Positions 8,296-17,268 of a DNA stretch of 64,000 nt are shown piece after piece. A model generated the notes under the pieces. That model was not told the DNA's origin. It worked only from the letters and a program-made list of their open reading frames with translations, and did not search any database. The translations under genes and the position numbers were made by a program. The stretch's first letter is position 1; each line of letters begins with the position of its first letter. Source of the DNA: Paracoccus alkanivorans (GTDB lineage: Bacteria; Pseudomonadota; Alphaproteobacteria; Rhodobacterales; Rhodobacteraceae); the NCBI RefSeq assembly GCF_003697785.1, contig NZ_QOKZ01000002.1:372001-436000 (forward strand). The letters are read 5' to 3'.

Positions 8296-9606
8296 CTATG
8301 TCACCAGATAGAGCGACAGCACCGGCAGGCCGACGATCAGCGCAAGCCGCAGGATATCCGCGATCCAGAACACCCAGACCCCGCGAAAGATCGTCCATAG
8401 CGGCACGTCGGGCAGGACCGAGCGCAGCACGAAGACATTCATGCCGATCGGCGGGGTAATCAGGCTGATCTCGGTCGCGACGACGACGATGATCGCGAAC
8501 CAGATCAGGACCGCCTCGGGGTCCTGCAGGATCTCCAGCCCGAAATCGAGAGACGAGATCACCGGGTAGAAGACCGGAACCGTCAGCAGGATCATCGACA
8601 GGCTTTCCAGGAAACAGCCCAGCACCATATAGATCAGCACGACGATCAGCAGAACCGTCCATGCCGACAGGCCCATATCCTCGACAATCCCGCTCAGCGC
8701 ATCGGGAAGCCCTGCGAAGCTGATGAAATTGCTGAAAATATCGGCCCCGATGATGATCGCGAAGATCATCGCCGACGCGGTGGCGCTGTCCAGGAATGCC
8801 GTCCACAGGGCCTGACGGCTCAGCCCTCCGGTCGCGAAAGCGATCAACAGCGCCGCCGCCGCGCCCATTCCCGCCGCCTCGATGGGGGTGAAGAAACCGC
8901 CATAGATGCCCGCCATGATGAACAGGAACAGCGCCAGCACCGCGAAAACGCTGACCGCATCGCGGCGGGTCAGCGGGTGGACCTCTCCCACTTCCGGCGC
9001 CAGTTCGGGCTTCAGCCGGACCGCGGCCATGACCGCCAGCAGGTAGCCGATGATGCCAAGGATGCCGGGGATGATGCCGGCAAGGAACAGCTTGCCGATA
9101 TCGGCCTCGGTCAGCAGCCCGAAGATGATAAGCACCACCGAGGGCGGGATCAGGATCCCAAGGGTGCCGCCCGCCGCGATGGCACCGGTGGCGAGGCTGT
9201 CGGAATAGCCGAAGCGCCGCATCGAGGGCATCGAGACCTTGGACATCGTCGCCGCCGTCGCCAGCGACGATCCGCAAACGGCCGAGAAGCCCCCGCAGGA
9301 CAGCACCGTTGCCATGGCCAGCCCGCCCCGCATCCGGCCAAAGACCCGGTCGGCGGCGGCAAACAGCCCATGCGCGATCCCGGATCCGGCCAGCACATTG
9401 CCCATGAAGATGAACAGCGGCACCACAGACAGGGAATAGCTCAGCCCGGTCTCGAACACGGCATTGCCGACCATCGCCCCGGCGGGCTGCCAGCCGCGCA
9501 TGACGGCGAAACCCGCCCCGCCCACGATTGACATGGCAAAGGCGATGGGCACCCGCAGGAAAACCAGTCCCAGCAGGATGGCAAGGGCGATCAGGGAAAT
9601 CGTCAT
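8296..9606 (-). CDS. dctM: TRAP transporter large permease (DctM)
   Basis: Large membrane subunit of a tripartite ATP-independent periplasmic transporter, which moves a usually carboxylate substrate using an ion gradient. The 436-residue protein is of normal DctM length with 11-12 hydrophobic segments and typical motifs such as LRVPIAFAM, the CGSSLATAATMSKVSMPSM loop, and ITPPIGMNVFVL near the C-terminus. It overlaps dctQ by 4 bases and is the last gene of hmgA-fahA-maiA-dctPQM. Confidence 0.94.
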   Translation of the reverse strand: MTISLIALAILLGLVFLRVPIAFAMSIVGGAGFAVMRGWQPAGAMVGNAVFETGLSYSLSVVPLFIFMGNVLAGSGIAHGLFAAADRVFGRMRGGLAMATVLSCGGFSAVCGSSLATAATMSKVSMPSMRRFGYSDSLATGAIAAGGTLGILIPPSVVLIIFGLLTEADIGKLFLAGIIPGILGIIGYLLAVMAAVRLKPELAPEVGEVHPLTRRDAVSVFAVLALFLFIMAGIYGGFFTPIEAAGMGAAAALLIAFATGGLSRQALWTAFLDSATASAMIFAIIIGADIFSNFISFAGLPDALSGIVEDMGLSAWTVLLIVVLIYMVLGCFLESLSMILLTVPVFYPVISSLDFGLEILQDPEAVLIWFAIIVVVATEISLITPPIGMNVFVLRSVLPDVPLWTIFRGVWVFWIADILRLALIVGLPVLSLYLVT

Positions 9607-10097
9607 GGGTCCTCGCGGCGCAAAAGCAGGATGAAGGCAGAGACGGCACAGCTTGCCGCCGCCAGGAATGCCAAGGGCGCCATCGGGATCATCAGCGAGG
9701 CGCTGCGGGTGCCGTCCTCGACCTGATCCAGCCCGATCAGCACCAGCCGCCAGCAGAAAAAGGCCAGCGCCACGGCAGAGACGATCCCGGCCAGCCGCCC
9801 CAGCAAACGCTGAACGGGCGCCGGAAACAGGTGCAGCGCCAGGTCGACCTCGACATGCCCGCCATCGGCGCTGGTCAGCGGCAGCGCCACGAAAACCAGC
9901 GCCGCCAACAGCATCTGCGTCAGCTCATAGGCACCGCCAAAGGGCCGATTCAGCAGGTAGCGGCCGATCACATCGATGCAGGTGACAAGGATCAGCAGCC
10001 CGATCAGCAGCGCGGCGATGGCGGCCAGCGCACGATACCAGCCCGCATGGCGACGCGATGCGCCCTGCCCCCCGGTTCCGGCAGCCGGCCCGGTCAT
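9603..10097 (-). CDS. dctQ: TRAP transporter small permease (DctQ)
   Basis: Small membrane subunit of the TRAP transporter. The 164-residue protein has four hydrophobic segments (about 22-42, 55-75, 95-115 and 135-155) and the family pattern NRPFGGAYELTQMLLAALVF. It overlaps dctP upstream and dctM downstream by 4 bases each, which indicates translational coupling. Confidence 0.92.
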   Translation of the reverse strand: MTGPAAGTGGQGASRRHAGWYRALAAIAALLIGLLILVTCIDVIGRYLLNRPFGGAYELTQMLLAALVFVALPLTSADGGHVEVDLALHLFPAPVQRLLGRLAGIVSAVALAFFCWRLVLIGLDQVEDGTRSASLMIPMAPLAFLAAASCAVSAFILLLRREDP

Positions 10098-11098
10098 TCC
10101 AGCGCGACCCCGGTCATTTCGCGGAACTCGGCTAAGGCTGCGGCACCGTCATATCCCTCGCCCAGGCTTTCCGTCCAATCCTGCTCCAGCTTGCCCGCAA
10201 CCTCTTTCAGCGCCGCGACCACCTCGGGCGGTGCCTCGTAGAAATCCACCTTGTCGCCGATCTCTTCCATGGCAACCGTGTCGGCGTCGTTCCACGCCTT
10301 GCCCACCCGCTCGGCGAAGGCCGCGCCGGATATGGCGTCGATGGCGGCCCGATCCTCTTCGGACAGGCTCTCCCATTTGTCCTCGTTGATCGCGAAGAAC
10401 CAGGTGGTGTTATAGATGCCGCCCGGAACCGTCATCGAATACTTGATGTCGTCAGTCAGGTTGAAGGCGGTCATCGCCTCATAAGTGAAGGCCACGCCGT
10501 CGATGACCCCGCGCGACAGTTTCTCGTAAACCTCGGGCGAGGACATGAAGAGCGGGCTTGCCCCCAATGCCTCGACCAGATCGGCGACGTAACCGCCCGG
10601 CACCCGCAATTTCAGCCCCTGCAGGTCGGCAGGCGCCTCGATCTTGCGGATACTGTTATGCAACAGGCCGGGGCCATGCATGAACAGCCCCAGCAGATGG
10701 GTGCCCTCATGCTCGTCGGCGGCGTCGAGCTTGCCACCGTAAATCTCCCAGTAGGCTTGCGAATTTGCAATCGCATCATCGCCCATGAAACTAAACTGGC
10801 CAAGCCGGGCGCGGTTGAAGCGGTCATCCTCGGTAAAGGAATGCAGCCCATAGGTAATATCGGCGATCCCGTCCCGCGCCATGTCGAAATGCGCCGGAGG
10901 ACTGCCCAGGGGCTTGCCCATGATCCGCACCGTGACCCGGCCCCCGGTGACCTTCTCGACCTCTTCGGCCCATGGCTCGAACGCATTCACCACGATGGGG
11001 TGTTTCGGCGGCAGCCATGACGACATGATCAGTTCTTCGGCCAATGCCGGAGCGGCGGCCAGCAGCAGCCCCGCGAATGCCAGTCCAAGCGTTTTCAT
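10094..11098 (-). CDS. dctP: TRAP transporter substrate-binding protein (DctP family)
   Basis: Periplasmic solute receptor of the TRAP system. A signal peptide (about residues 1-20, MKTLGLAFAG...APALA) is followed by a DctP fold; LQGLKLRVPGG carries the conserved Arg that binds the ligand carboxylate in this family. ATG 11098 is chosen because GGGAGGAG precedes it and the signal peptide begins there. The gene starts only 28 bp after maiA on the same strand, so it is probably cotranscribed with homogentisate genes. The ligand may therefore be an aromatic acid, which is inference. Confidence 0.9.
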   Translation of the reverse strand: MKTLGLAFAGLLLAAAPALAEELIMSSWLPPKHPIVVNAFEPWAEEVEKVTGGRVTVRIMGKPLGSPPAHFDMARDGIADITYGLHSFTEDDRFNRARLGQFSFMGDDAIANSQAYWEIYGGKLDAADEHEGTHLLGLFMHGPGLLHNSIRKIEAPADLQGLKLRVPGGYVADLVEALGASPLFMSSPEVYEKLSRGVIDGVAFTYEAMTAFNLTDDIKYSMTVPGGIYNTTWFFAINEDKWESLSEEDRAAIDAISGAAFAERVGKAWNDADTVAMEEIGDKVDFYEAPPEVVAALKEVAGKLEQDWTESLGEGYDGAAALAEFREMTGVALE

Positions 11099-11126
11099 TT
11101 CACTCCTCCCTGAATACTCCCCGCCT

Positions 11127-11771
11127 TTACGACGGCGCGACATGATCCGGATGCGCCGCGACAAAGGCGGGCAGATCCGAACAATGACCCTGCACCGCCA
11201 TGATACGCGGCAGATCGTCAAAACCAACGCCCCACCGGGTTGCGTTGTAAAGCTGCGGGATCAGCGCGCAATCGGCCAGCCCCGGCCGGTCGCCATGACA
11301 GAAACGCCCGCGCCAGCCCGGATGATCCAGCATCGCCTCGACCGCGACCAGGCCCCGGCGGATATTGTCGCGGTTCCATTCCGCGCGCGCCTCGGCCCCG
11401 GCCAGATCCTCGATCCGCTTCAGGACGGAACTGTTCGAGACCGGGTGAATCTCGCAGGCGATCGCCAGCGCGATGGCCCGCACATGGGCACGTTCCGCCG
11501 CATCCCCGGGCAAAAACGGCGACCCGGGCCGGGTCTGGTCCAGATATTCCAGGATCGCCAGCGATTGCGTCAGCACCAGCCCGTCGATTTCCAGAACCGG
11601 CACAAGGGCTTGCGGGTTGATCCTGCGATGCGCCTCCTCGCGATGCGCGCCCTTGAGCAGATCGACCGAAACCCGCTCATGCGCGATCCCCTTCAGCCCC
11701 AAACCGATCCGCACCCGGTAAGAGGCCGAGGAACGCCAGTAATCATGCAGCACAACCCGATCATGTCCCAT
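11127..11771 (-). CDS. maiA: Maleylacetoacetate isomerase (zeta-class glutathione S-transferase)
   Basis: Isomerises maleylacetoacetate to fumarylacetoacetate with glutathione in tyrosine/homogentisate degradation. The 214-residue GST has the N-terminal SSASYRVRIGLGLKG active-site region (family SSCxxRVRIAL; the Cys position is Ala here, as in many bacterial copies), NPQALVPVLEIDG, SLAILEYLDQTRP and the C-terminal helical domain. It starts 3 bp after the fahA stop, using AAGGAG at the fahA 3' end as ribosome-binding site. Confidence 0.92.
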   Translation of the reverse strand: MGHDRVVLHDYWRSSASYRVRIGLGLKGIAHERVSVDLLKGAHREEAHRRINPQALVPVLEIDGLVLTQSLAILEYLDQTRPGSPFLPGDAAERAHVRAIALAIACEIHPVSNSSVLKRIEDLAGAEARAEWNRDNIRRGLVAVEAMLDHPGWRGRFCHGDRPGLADCALIPQLYNATRWGVGFDDLPRIMAVQGHCSDLPAFVAAHPDHVAPS

Positions 11772-11774
11772 GAC

Positions 11775-12971
11775 CTACTCCTTCGCCGGCAGGATCCGTC
11801 CGGTGCAGGGCCCGAAACCGATCCGGTATCCCTGCCCCTCGGCAAAGCCGAACAGCCCGACCTCGTCGCCATCCTCAAGGAAGCGCCGCTCTTCTCCATT
11901 GACCGTCACCGGGGTCTTGCCGCCCTCCGTCATCTCCAGCAGCGCCCCGGTCTGCTCCCGCTTCGGCCCCGAGATCGTCCCCGATCCCAGCAGATCGCCC
12001 ACCCGCATCGGACAGCCCGAACTCGTGTGATGCGCCAATTGCTGGGCGCTGGAATAATACATGACGTTATAGTTGGTCTGCGCCATCTTCTGGCCGTTCA
12101 GGCTCCAGCCCACCGTCAGGTCATAGAACCCCGGCTGCTCTTCCTGCAGATAGGGCAAGAGCGGGTTCACCCGCTCGGCCCCTTCGCAGCGGAACGGTTC
12201 CAGCGCGGCCTGCGTCACGATCCAGGGGCTGATCGTGGTGCCAAGCGCCTTGGCCTGGAACGGCCCGAGCGGCTGGTATTCCCATGCCTGGACATCCCGC
12301 GCCGACCAGTCGTTCAGCAGCACATAGCCAAAGATCATCCGCTCGGCCTCGGCCACGCCGACCCGCTCGCCCAATGGGCTGTCGCCGCCGATGATGGCAC
12401 CCAGTTCCAGTTCCAGGTCCAGTCGGCGGCAGGGCGACCAGACCGGCCCCTCCTCCCCCTTGAGTTGCCCCATCGGGCGGCGGATCGGCGTGCCCGACAC
12501 CACCACGGAAGAGGCCCGCCCGTTATAACCGATCGGCATATGCGTCCATTGCGCGGGCAGCGCGTTCTCCGGCCCGCGAAACAGCACGCCGACATTGAAG
12601 GCATGGTTCTTCGAGGCATAGAAATCGGTGAACTCGCTCACCCGGACCGGCAGATGCAGCCGCGCATCCGCCATCGCCACCAATGGCAGGGACTCGTCCC
12701 CGCCCTCGGCCAGCAGCTCCGTCAGCCGGGCGCGGATTTCATCCCATTTCGCCCGCCCCTGCGCAATGAACCCGTTCAGCTGCGGCAAGCCAAAGGCCCC
12801 TTCCGCATCGATCAGCCCGCGCGCCTCGCAAGCGGCCAGATCGACGATCCGATCCCCGATCGCCACCCCGCAACGCGGCACCCCGTCTTCGGTGGAAAAC
12901 ACCCCGTAGGGCAGGTTCTGTATGGGAAAATCGCACCCTTCCTCATTGGCACTCGCCAGCCATGACCGCAT
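11775..12971 (-). CDS. fahA: Fumarylacetoacetase
   Basis: Hydrolyses fumarylacetoacetate to fumarate and acetoacetate, the last step of tyrosine/phenylalanine degradation. The 398-residue protein has the N-terminal SH3-like domain (about 1-100) and the FAH catalytic domain. Visible motifs are DFYASKNHAFNVG, LDLELELGAIIGG with the metal-binding acidic residues, NDWSARDVQAWE, and SSGCPMRVGDLLGSGTISGP. It lies between hmgA and maiA, in the order of the pathway. A module-1 repeat copy fills the 105-bp gap to hmgA. Confidence 0.95.
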   Translation of the reverse strand: MRSWLASANEEGCDFPIQNLPYGVFSTEDGVPRCGVAIGDRIVDLAACEARGLIDAEGAFGLPQLNGFIAQGRAKWDEIRARLTELLAEGGDESLPLVAMADARLHLPVRVSEFTDFYASKNHAFNVGVLFRGPENALPAQWTHMPIGYNGRASSVVVSGTPIRRPMGQLKGEEGPVWSPCRRLDLELELGAIIGGDSPLGERVGVAEAERMIFGYVLLNDWSARDVQAWEYQPLGPFQAKALGTTISPWIVTQAALEPFRCEGAERVNPLLPYLQEEQPGFYDLTVGWSLNGQKMAQTNYNVMYYSSAQQLAHHTSSGCPMRVGDLLGSGTISGPKREQTGALLEMTEGGKTPVTVNGEERRFLEDGDEVGLFGFAEGQGYRIGFGPCTGRILPAKE

Positions 12972-12978
12972 TCCGTTC

Positions 12979-13072
12979 CCCTTCTTCTTTGTCCAAATAC
13001 CTCGCGGGGTCGCCGGCCGGTCGCGCCACTGGTTCGAGAGACCTGCCGGCGACGGGGCGCGAAGCCCCCGGC
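12979..13072 (-). repeat. Dispersed repeat, module 1 (copy B)
   Basis: Contains CTTCTTCTTTGTCCAAATACC and GGTCGCCGGCCGG...CGCGCCACTGGTTCGAGAGACCTGCCGGCGAC, the same core as copies at 3013-3170 and 21713-21890. It fills nearly all of the hmgA-fahA gap. Read along the genes it follows the hmgA stop in the same orientation as the other copies between codirectional genes. Confidence 0.82.
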
Positions 13073-13076
13073 TTCC

Positions 13077-14444
13077 TCACTTCACCCCCGGCTTACCGTC
13101 GAATTTCTTCTCCAGCCGGTTCCAGACCTCGATATATTCCTTTTGCATCGGCGCCTCTTTCGCGGCGAACTCGGTCAGATGCTGCGGAAAGCGCGTCTCG
13201 AACATGAAGGACATTGTCTGGTCCAGCTTCTCGGGTTTCAGCTCGGCATTCGACGCGCCCTCGAAAGCGTCGCGGTCGGGGCCATGGGGCAGCATGCAGT
13301 TATGCAGACTCATTCCTCCCGGCGCGAAGCCCTGCGGCTTGGCGTCGTAGATGCCGTAAATATTGCCCATCAGCTCGGACATGATGTTCTTGTGATACCA
13401 TGGCGGGCGGAAGGAATGCTCGGCCACCATCCAGCGCTCGCGGAACAGCACGAAATCGATATTCGCCGTTCCCTCCTGCCCGGAAGGCGCGGTCAGCACC
13501 GTGAAGATCGACGGGTCCGGATGGTCGAACAGGATCGCCCCGACCGGAGAATATGTCCGCAGATCATATTTATACGGGCAATAGTTCCCGTGCCACGCAA
13601 CCACGTCCAGCGGGCTGTGATCGATGATCGTCTCGTGAAACTGGCCGCACCATTTGATGACCACGCGGGACTCGGCCTCGCGATCCTCGAAGGCTGCCAC
13701 CGGGCATTTGAAGTCGCGCGGATTGGCAAGGCAGTTCGCCCCGATCGGGCCGCGATGCGGCAGGTCGAATTTCTGCCCGTAATTCTCGCAGACGAAACCG
13801 CGGCACGGCCCCTCCAGCACCTCGACCCGGTAAACCAGCCCGCGCGGGATGATGGCGATCTCCTTCGGCTCCAGCTCGATCACGCCCAGTTCGGTGCAGA
13901 AACGCAGCCGCCCCTCTTGCGGCACGATCAGCAATTCACTGTCGGCGGAATAGAAATACTCGTCCTGCATGGATCGCGTGACAAGGTAGATATGGCTTGC
14001 CATGCCGACCTGGATATTCACGTCCCCCGCCGTGGTCATGCTCCGCATGCCGGTGATCCATGTCAGGTCCTCGTCCTCTGCCGGCATCGGCACCGGATCC
14101 CACCGGTATTGCCCCAGACTGGTGACGGCAGGCAGCACATGCGGCGCGGTCTTCCAGTAAGGCACATCGATTGCGCGAAATTCACCGGTATGACGCACCG
14201 AAGGGCGGATGCGATAGCACCATGTCCGCTCGTTCTGGCCGCGCGGCGCGGTAAAGGCGGTGCCGGAAAGCTGCTCGGCATAAAGCCCGTATTCGCATTT
14301 CTGGGGCGAGTTCTGCCCCTGCGGCAGCGCGCCCTCCAGCGCCTCGGTTTCGAAATCATTGCCGAAGCCCGGCATGTAGCCCTGATGCGTTCCGGTGACC
14401 ACCTCCGAGCGGATCATGCCTTGGGGAAGTTCATGCGTCGCCAT
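13077..14444 (-). CDS. hmgA: Homogentisate 1,2-dioxygenase
   Basis: Fe(II) ring-cleaving dioxygenase converting homogentisate to maleylacetoacetate. The 455-residue protein keeps the iron ligands in the family spacing: His351 and Glu357 in [12 protein letters not shown] and His387 in MLPHGPD (spacings of 6 and 30 residues, as in the human enzyme). The start is ATG 14444 (MATHELP), which has GGAGG nine bases upstream. It is the first gene of the minus-strand operon and diverges from a MarR regulator. Confidence 0.96.
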   Translation of the reverse strand: MATHELPQGMIRSEVVTGTHQGYMPGFGNDFETEALEGALPQGQNSPQKCEYGLYAEQLSGTAFTAPRGQNERTWCYRIRPSVRHTGEFRAIDVPYWKTAPHVLPAVTSLGQYRWDPVPMPAEDEDLTWITGMRSMTTAGDVNIQVGMASHIYLVTRSMQDEYFYSADSELLIVPQEGRLRFCTELGVIELEPKEIAIIPRGLVYRVEVLEGPCRGFVCENYGQKFDLPHRGPIGANCLANPRDFKCPVAAFEDREAESRVVIKWCGQFHETIIDHSPLDVVAWHGNYCPYKYDLRTYSPVGAILFDHPDPSIFTVLTAPSGQEGTANIDFVLFRERWMVAEHSFRPPWYHKNIMSELMGNIYGIYDAKPQGFAPGGMSLHNCMLPHGPDRDAFEGASNAELKPEKLDQTMSFMFETRFPQHLTEFAAKEAPMQKEYIEVWNRLEKKFDGKPGVK

Positions 14445-14478
14445 CTTCCATCCTCCGTCACAGCGATTCATTGCTGTT

Positions 14479-14497
14479 GCAACGAATATATCGTTGC
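14479..14497. promoter_or_regulatory. Inverted repeat, candidate MarR-family operator for the homogentisate operon
   Basis: GCAACGA-ATATA-TCGTTGC has perfect 7-bp arms and a 5-base spacer, centred 44 bp upstream of hmgA and in the divergent hmgA/marR region. Size and symmetry fit a MarR dimer site. A weaker GTTGC-TCCT-GCAAC lies at 14563-14576, 35 bp before the regulator. The shared GTTGC/GCAAC half-site suggests one protein binds both. Confidence 0.6.
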
Positions 14498-14562
14498 GGA
14501 TGCAATGATGTCAAGCGAAGGATGCACCCTCGCCAGATCCGCATCTGTCGGCCCAGTTTCTT

Positions 14563-14576
14563 GTTGCTCCTGCAAC
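14563..14576. promoter_or_regulatory. Second GTTGC/GCAAC inverted repeat near the marR start
   Basis: GTTGC-TCCT-GCAAC has 5-bp arms and lies 35 bp upstream of the MarR start. It shares its half-site with 14479-14497 and could mediate autoregulation. Confidence 0.4.
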
Positions 14577-14610
14577 GTTTTTTTGCTGATCTGCTGCAAA
14601 GGAGAGCCCG

Positions 14611-15045
14611 ATGACCTTCAAGCTGGACGAGTTCCTGCCCTATCGCCTGAATGTCGCGGCGACCCGGATCAGCCGCCGTTTTGCCGCGCTGCATCAGGAC
14701 GAATCGGGGCTCTCGATCCCGGAATGGCGGGTAATGGCGCATCTTGCCAACGAAGGTGCGGTCAGCGTGCGCGACATCCACAAGCGGGTCAACCTGGACA
14801 AATCCATCGTCAGCCGGGCGGCATCGCGCCTGGAGGGCTCCGGGTTGCTGCGCAAATCCGCCCATGAGGGCGACCGCCGCCTGATCTCGCTGGAACTGAC
14901 CGGGAAAGGGCATGTCATGATGGAGAAACTCGGGCGGATTGCCGACGCGTTCCAGGCCGAGCTGCTGGCAGAGCTGGGCAGTCACGCCGCCGGTTTCGAG
15001 GCCGGACTCGACCGGTTCATCGCCAGCGGCGCGACCGAAGAGTAG
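14611..15045 (+). CDS. MarR family transcriptional regulator (likely HmgR-type)
   Basis: DNA-binding protein of 144 residues with a winged helix-turn-helix: [15 protein letters not shown], then [30 protein letters not shown] (recognition helix region about residues 47-75) and the wing [13 protein letters not shown]. Length is typical of MarR. It diverges from hmgA with GTTGC/GCAAC inverted repeats between, so control of homogentisate degradation and of its own gene is the natural reading. The inducer would probably be homogentisate or a downstream intermediate (inference). Confidence 0.87.
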   Translation: MTFKLDEFLPYRLNVAATRISRRFAALHQDESGLSIPEWRVMAHLANEGAVSVRDIHKRVNLDKSIVSRAASRLEGSGLLRKSAHEGDRRLISLELTGKGHVMMEKLGRIADAFQAELLAELGSHAAGFEAGLDRFIASGATEE

Positions 15046-15110
15046 ACTCGGGCGGCAAGGCGGCGCTAGGCTGGCGCGGGACCGGTATGGGCCTCACTTG
15101 CAACCGGACC

Positions 15111-15126
15111 TTGTTACCCCTAACAA
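15111..15126. promoter_or_regulatory. TTGTTA-CCCC-TAACAA inverted repeat upstream of tkt
   Basis: A perfect 6-bp-arm inverted repeat ends 33 bp before the transketolase start. The shape resembles LacI/GntR-type operators that control central carbon genes, but the regulator is not in the window. Confidence 0.4.
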
Positions 15127-15158
15127 ACAGCAAAGCGACCCAGACCCAAAGGACCACC

Positions 15159-17186
15159 ATGGATCTCGAAGCCCGCCGCAAAGCAGACCCCGATCACTGG
15201 AAACTTGCCAGCGCCATCCGCGTGCTGGCGATGGATGCGGTCGAGGCCGCGAATTCCGGCCATCCCGGCATGCCGATGGGCATGGCCGACGTGGCCACCG
15301 TGCTGTTCCGCAAGCACCTGAAATTCGACGCCTCCGCTCCGAACTGGTTCGACCGCGACCGCTTCGTGCTGTCGGCCGGACATGGCTCGATGCTGCTTTA
15401 TTCGCTGCTGCACCTGACCGGCTATCGGCAGATGACACTCGAACAGGTCCGGAATTTCCGGCAACTGGGCTCGATCACCGCGGGTCATCCGGAATACGGG
15501 CATGCCGAGGGGATCGAGACGACGACCGGCCCGCTCGGGCAAGGCATCTCGACCGCCGTGGGCATGGCCATGGCCGAAGAGGCGATGCGCGCCGAATTCG
15601 GCGCCGAGCTCTGCGATCACCGGACATGGGTCATCGCCGGCGACGGCTGCCTGATGGAAGGTATCAGCCAGGAGGCCGTGGGACTGGCCGGCAACCAGCA
15701 ACTGGGCCGGCTGATCGTGCTGTGGGACAATAACGACATCACCATCGACGGCCGCGTCAGCCTGTCCGACCGGACCGACCAGATGGCACGTTTCACGGCC
15801 TCGGGCTGGCGGGTGCTGGAATGCGACGGCCATGACGCCGCCGATATCGACCGCGCCCTGACCGAAGCCGCCAAGGATGACGGCCGCCCCGTCCTGGTTT
15901 CATGCAAGACGATCATCGGCTTTGGCGCACCGACCAAGGCCGACAGCGCCAAGGCCCATGGCTCGCCGCTTGGCGCCGAAGAAATCGCGGCGGCGCGCAA
16001 GGCCTATGGGTGGAACGACGAGACGCCCTTCGCGATCCCCGAGGATATCGCCGCAAGCTGGCACGAGATCGGCGCGCGGGGCGCGGCAATGCGCAAGGAA
16101 TGGCAGTCGCGTGTCGATGCGCTCAGTTCGGAGCCGCGCAATGAGTTTGCCCGCCGGATCGGCAATGAGGTCAACCCGCAGCTTGCCCAGACCATCCGGA
16201 CGATCAAGCAGAAAAGTTCCGAAGAGCAGCCCAAGCTCGCCACCCGCAAGGCCAGCGAGAATGTACTGGCGGCGCTGAACCCGGTCATGCCCGAGAATTT
16301 CGGCGGCTCGGCGGACCTGACCGGATCGAACAACACCCTGACGCCCGAGATGGGCATCTTCAACGCCGAGAACCGGCTTGGCCGCTACATCCATTACGGC
16401 ATCCGCGAACATGGCATGGCCGCAGCGATGAACGGCATCTGGCTACATGGCGGTTTCCGGCCCTATGGCGGCACCTTCCTGACCTTCACCGATTACGCGC
16501 GCGGCGCGATGCGGCTGTCGGCGCTGATGGGCCTGCCGGTGACCTATGTCATGACCCATGACAGCATCGGCCTTGGCGAGGATGGCCCGACCCACCAGCC
16601 AGTCGAGCATCTGGCCATCTGCCGCGCCACGCCCAACACGCTGACGCTGCGCCCCTGCGACCAGGTCGAGACGGCCGAGGCCTGGGAAATCGCCCTGTCG
16701 CATGGCTCGGCGCCTTCGGTCATGGCGCTGTCGCGGCAGAATCTGCCGACGCTGCGGGTCAACCACCAGGACGAGAACCTGTCGCGGAAGGGCGCCTATG
16801 TGCTGCGCGAGGCCTCGGGCGGCAAGCCTGCCGTGGTGCTGATGGCCTCCGGATCGGAAGTCGAGATCGCTGTCGCCGCCCGCGAGGCGCTGGAGGCCGA
16901 GGGCACCCCGACCCGCGTCGTGTCGGTCCCCTCGATGGAGCTGTTCCGCGCGCAATCCACCGCCTATCGCGAAGAGGTTCTTCCGGGCGGCACCGTCCGC
17001 ATCGCCATCGAGGCCGCCATCCGCCAGCCCTGGGACTGGCTGCTCTTGGGCGAGCGCGGGCGCGAGGAAAAATCCGCCTTCGTCGGCATGGAGGGCTTCG
17101 GCGCCTCGGCCCCTGCCCCGGCGTTGTATCGCGAGTTCGGCATTACCGCCGAGGTGGCGACGGAACGCGCAAAGGCACTGTTGTGA
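15159..17186 (+). CDS. tkt: Transketolase
   Basis: ThDP-dependent transfer of two-carbon ketol units in the pentose phosphate pathway (and the Calvin cycle where present). The 675-residue protein shows [20 protein letters not shown] at the N-terminus, [10 protein letters not shown], the ThDP/Mg motif [19 protein letters not shown]...NND, and the C-terminal half with [15 protein letters not shown] and [23 protein letters not shown] 15159 ([15 protein letters not shown]) is chosen as the usual N-terminus; longer in-frame extensions lack support. No cbb genes are adjacent, so a housekeeping copy is likely. Confidence 0.96.
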   Translation: MDLEARRKADPDHWKLASAIRVLAMDAVEAANSGHPGMPMGMADVATVLFRKHLKFDASAPNWFDRDRFVLSAGHGSMLLYSLLHLTGYRQMTLEQVRNFRQLGSITAGHPEYGHAEGIETTTGPLGQGISTAVGMAMAEEAMRAEFGAELCDHRTWVIAGDGCLMEGISQEAVGLAGNQQLGRLIVLWDNNDITIDGRVSLSDRTDQMARFTASGWRVLECDGHDAADIDRALTEAAKDDGRPVLVSCKTIIGFGAPTKADSAKAHGSPLGAEEIAAARKAYGWNDETPFAIPEDIAASWHEIGARGAAMRKEWQSRVDALSSEPRNEFARRIGNEVNPQLAQTIRTIKQKSSEEQPKLATRKASENVLAALNPVMPENFGGSADLTGSNNTLTPEMGIFNAENRLGRYIHYGIREHGMAAAMNGIWLHGGFRPYGGTFLTFTDYARGAMRLSALMGLPVTYVMTHDSIGLGEDGPTHQPVEHLAICRATPNTLTLRPCDQVETAEAWEIALSHGSAPSVMALSRQNLPTLRVNHQDENLSRKGAYVLREASGGKPAVVLMASGSEVEIAVAAREALEAEGTPTRVVSVPSMELFRAQSTAYREEVLPGGTVRIAIEAAIRQPWDWLLLGERGREEKSAFVGMEGFGASAPAPALYREFGITAEVATERAKALL

Positions 17187-17198
17187 CAGGGATTCCTG

Positions 17199-17218
17199 CC
17201 TCCGGCGGAGGTATTTTT
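17199..17218 (+). terminator. Rho-independent terminator after tkt
   Basis: CCTCC-GGC-GGAGG followed by TATTTTT starts 13 bp after the tkt stop. The following AC AAAGAAGAAG resembles the AAGAAG end of the module-1 repeats. Confidence 0.7.
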
Positions 17219-17268
17219 ACAAAGAAGAAGCAGCCGGGCATCTGTCCGGCTGTTTCAATGCTGGTCTG

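Noticed and set aside
8033..9649. 538-residue minus-strand frame over dctM
   Set aside because: Out of frame with dctM, which has intact TRAP motifs; the alternative is Arg/Gly/Pro-rich and low in complexity, as expected of a shadow frame.
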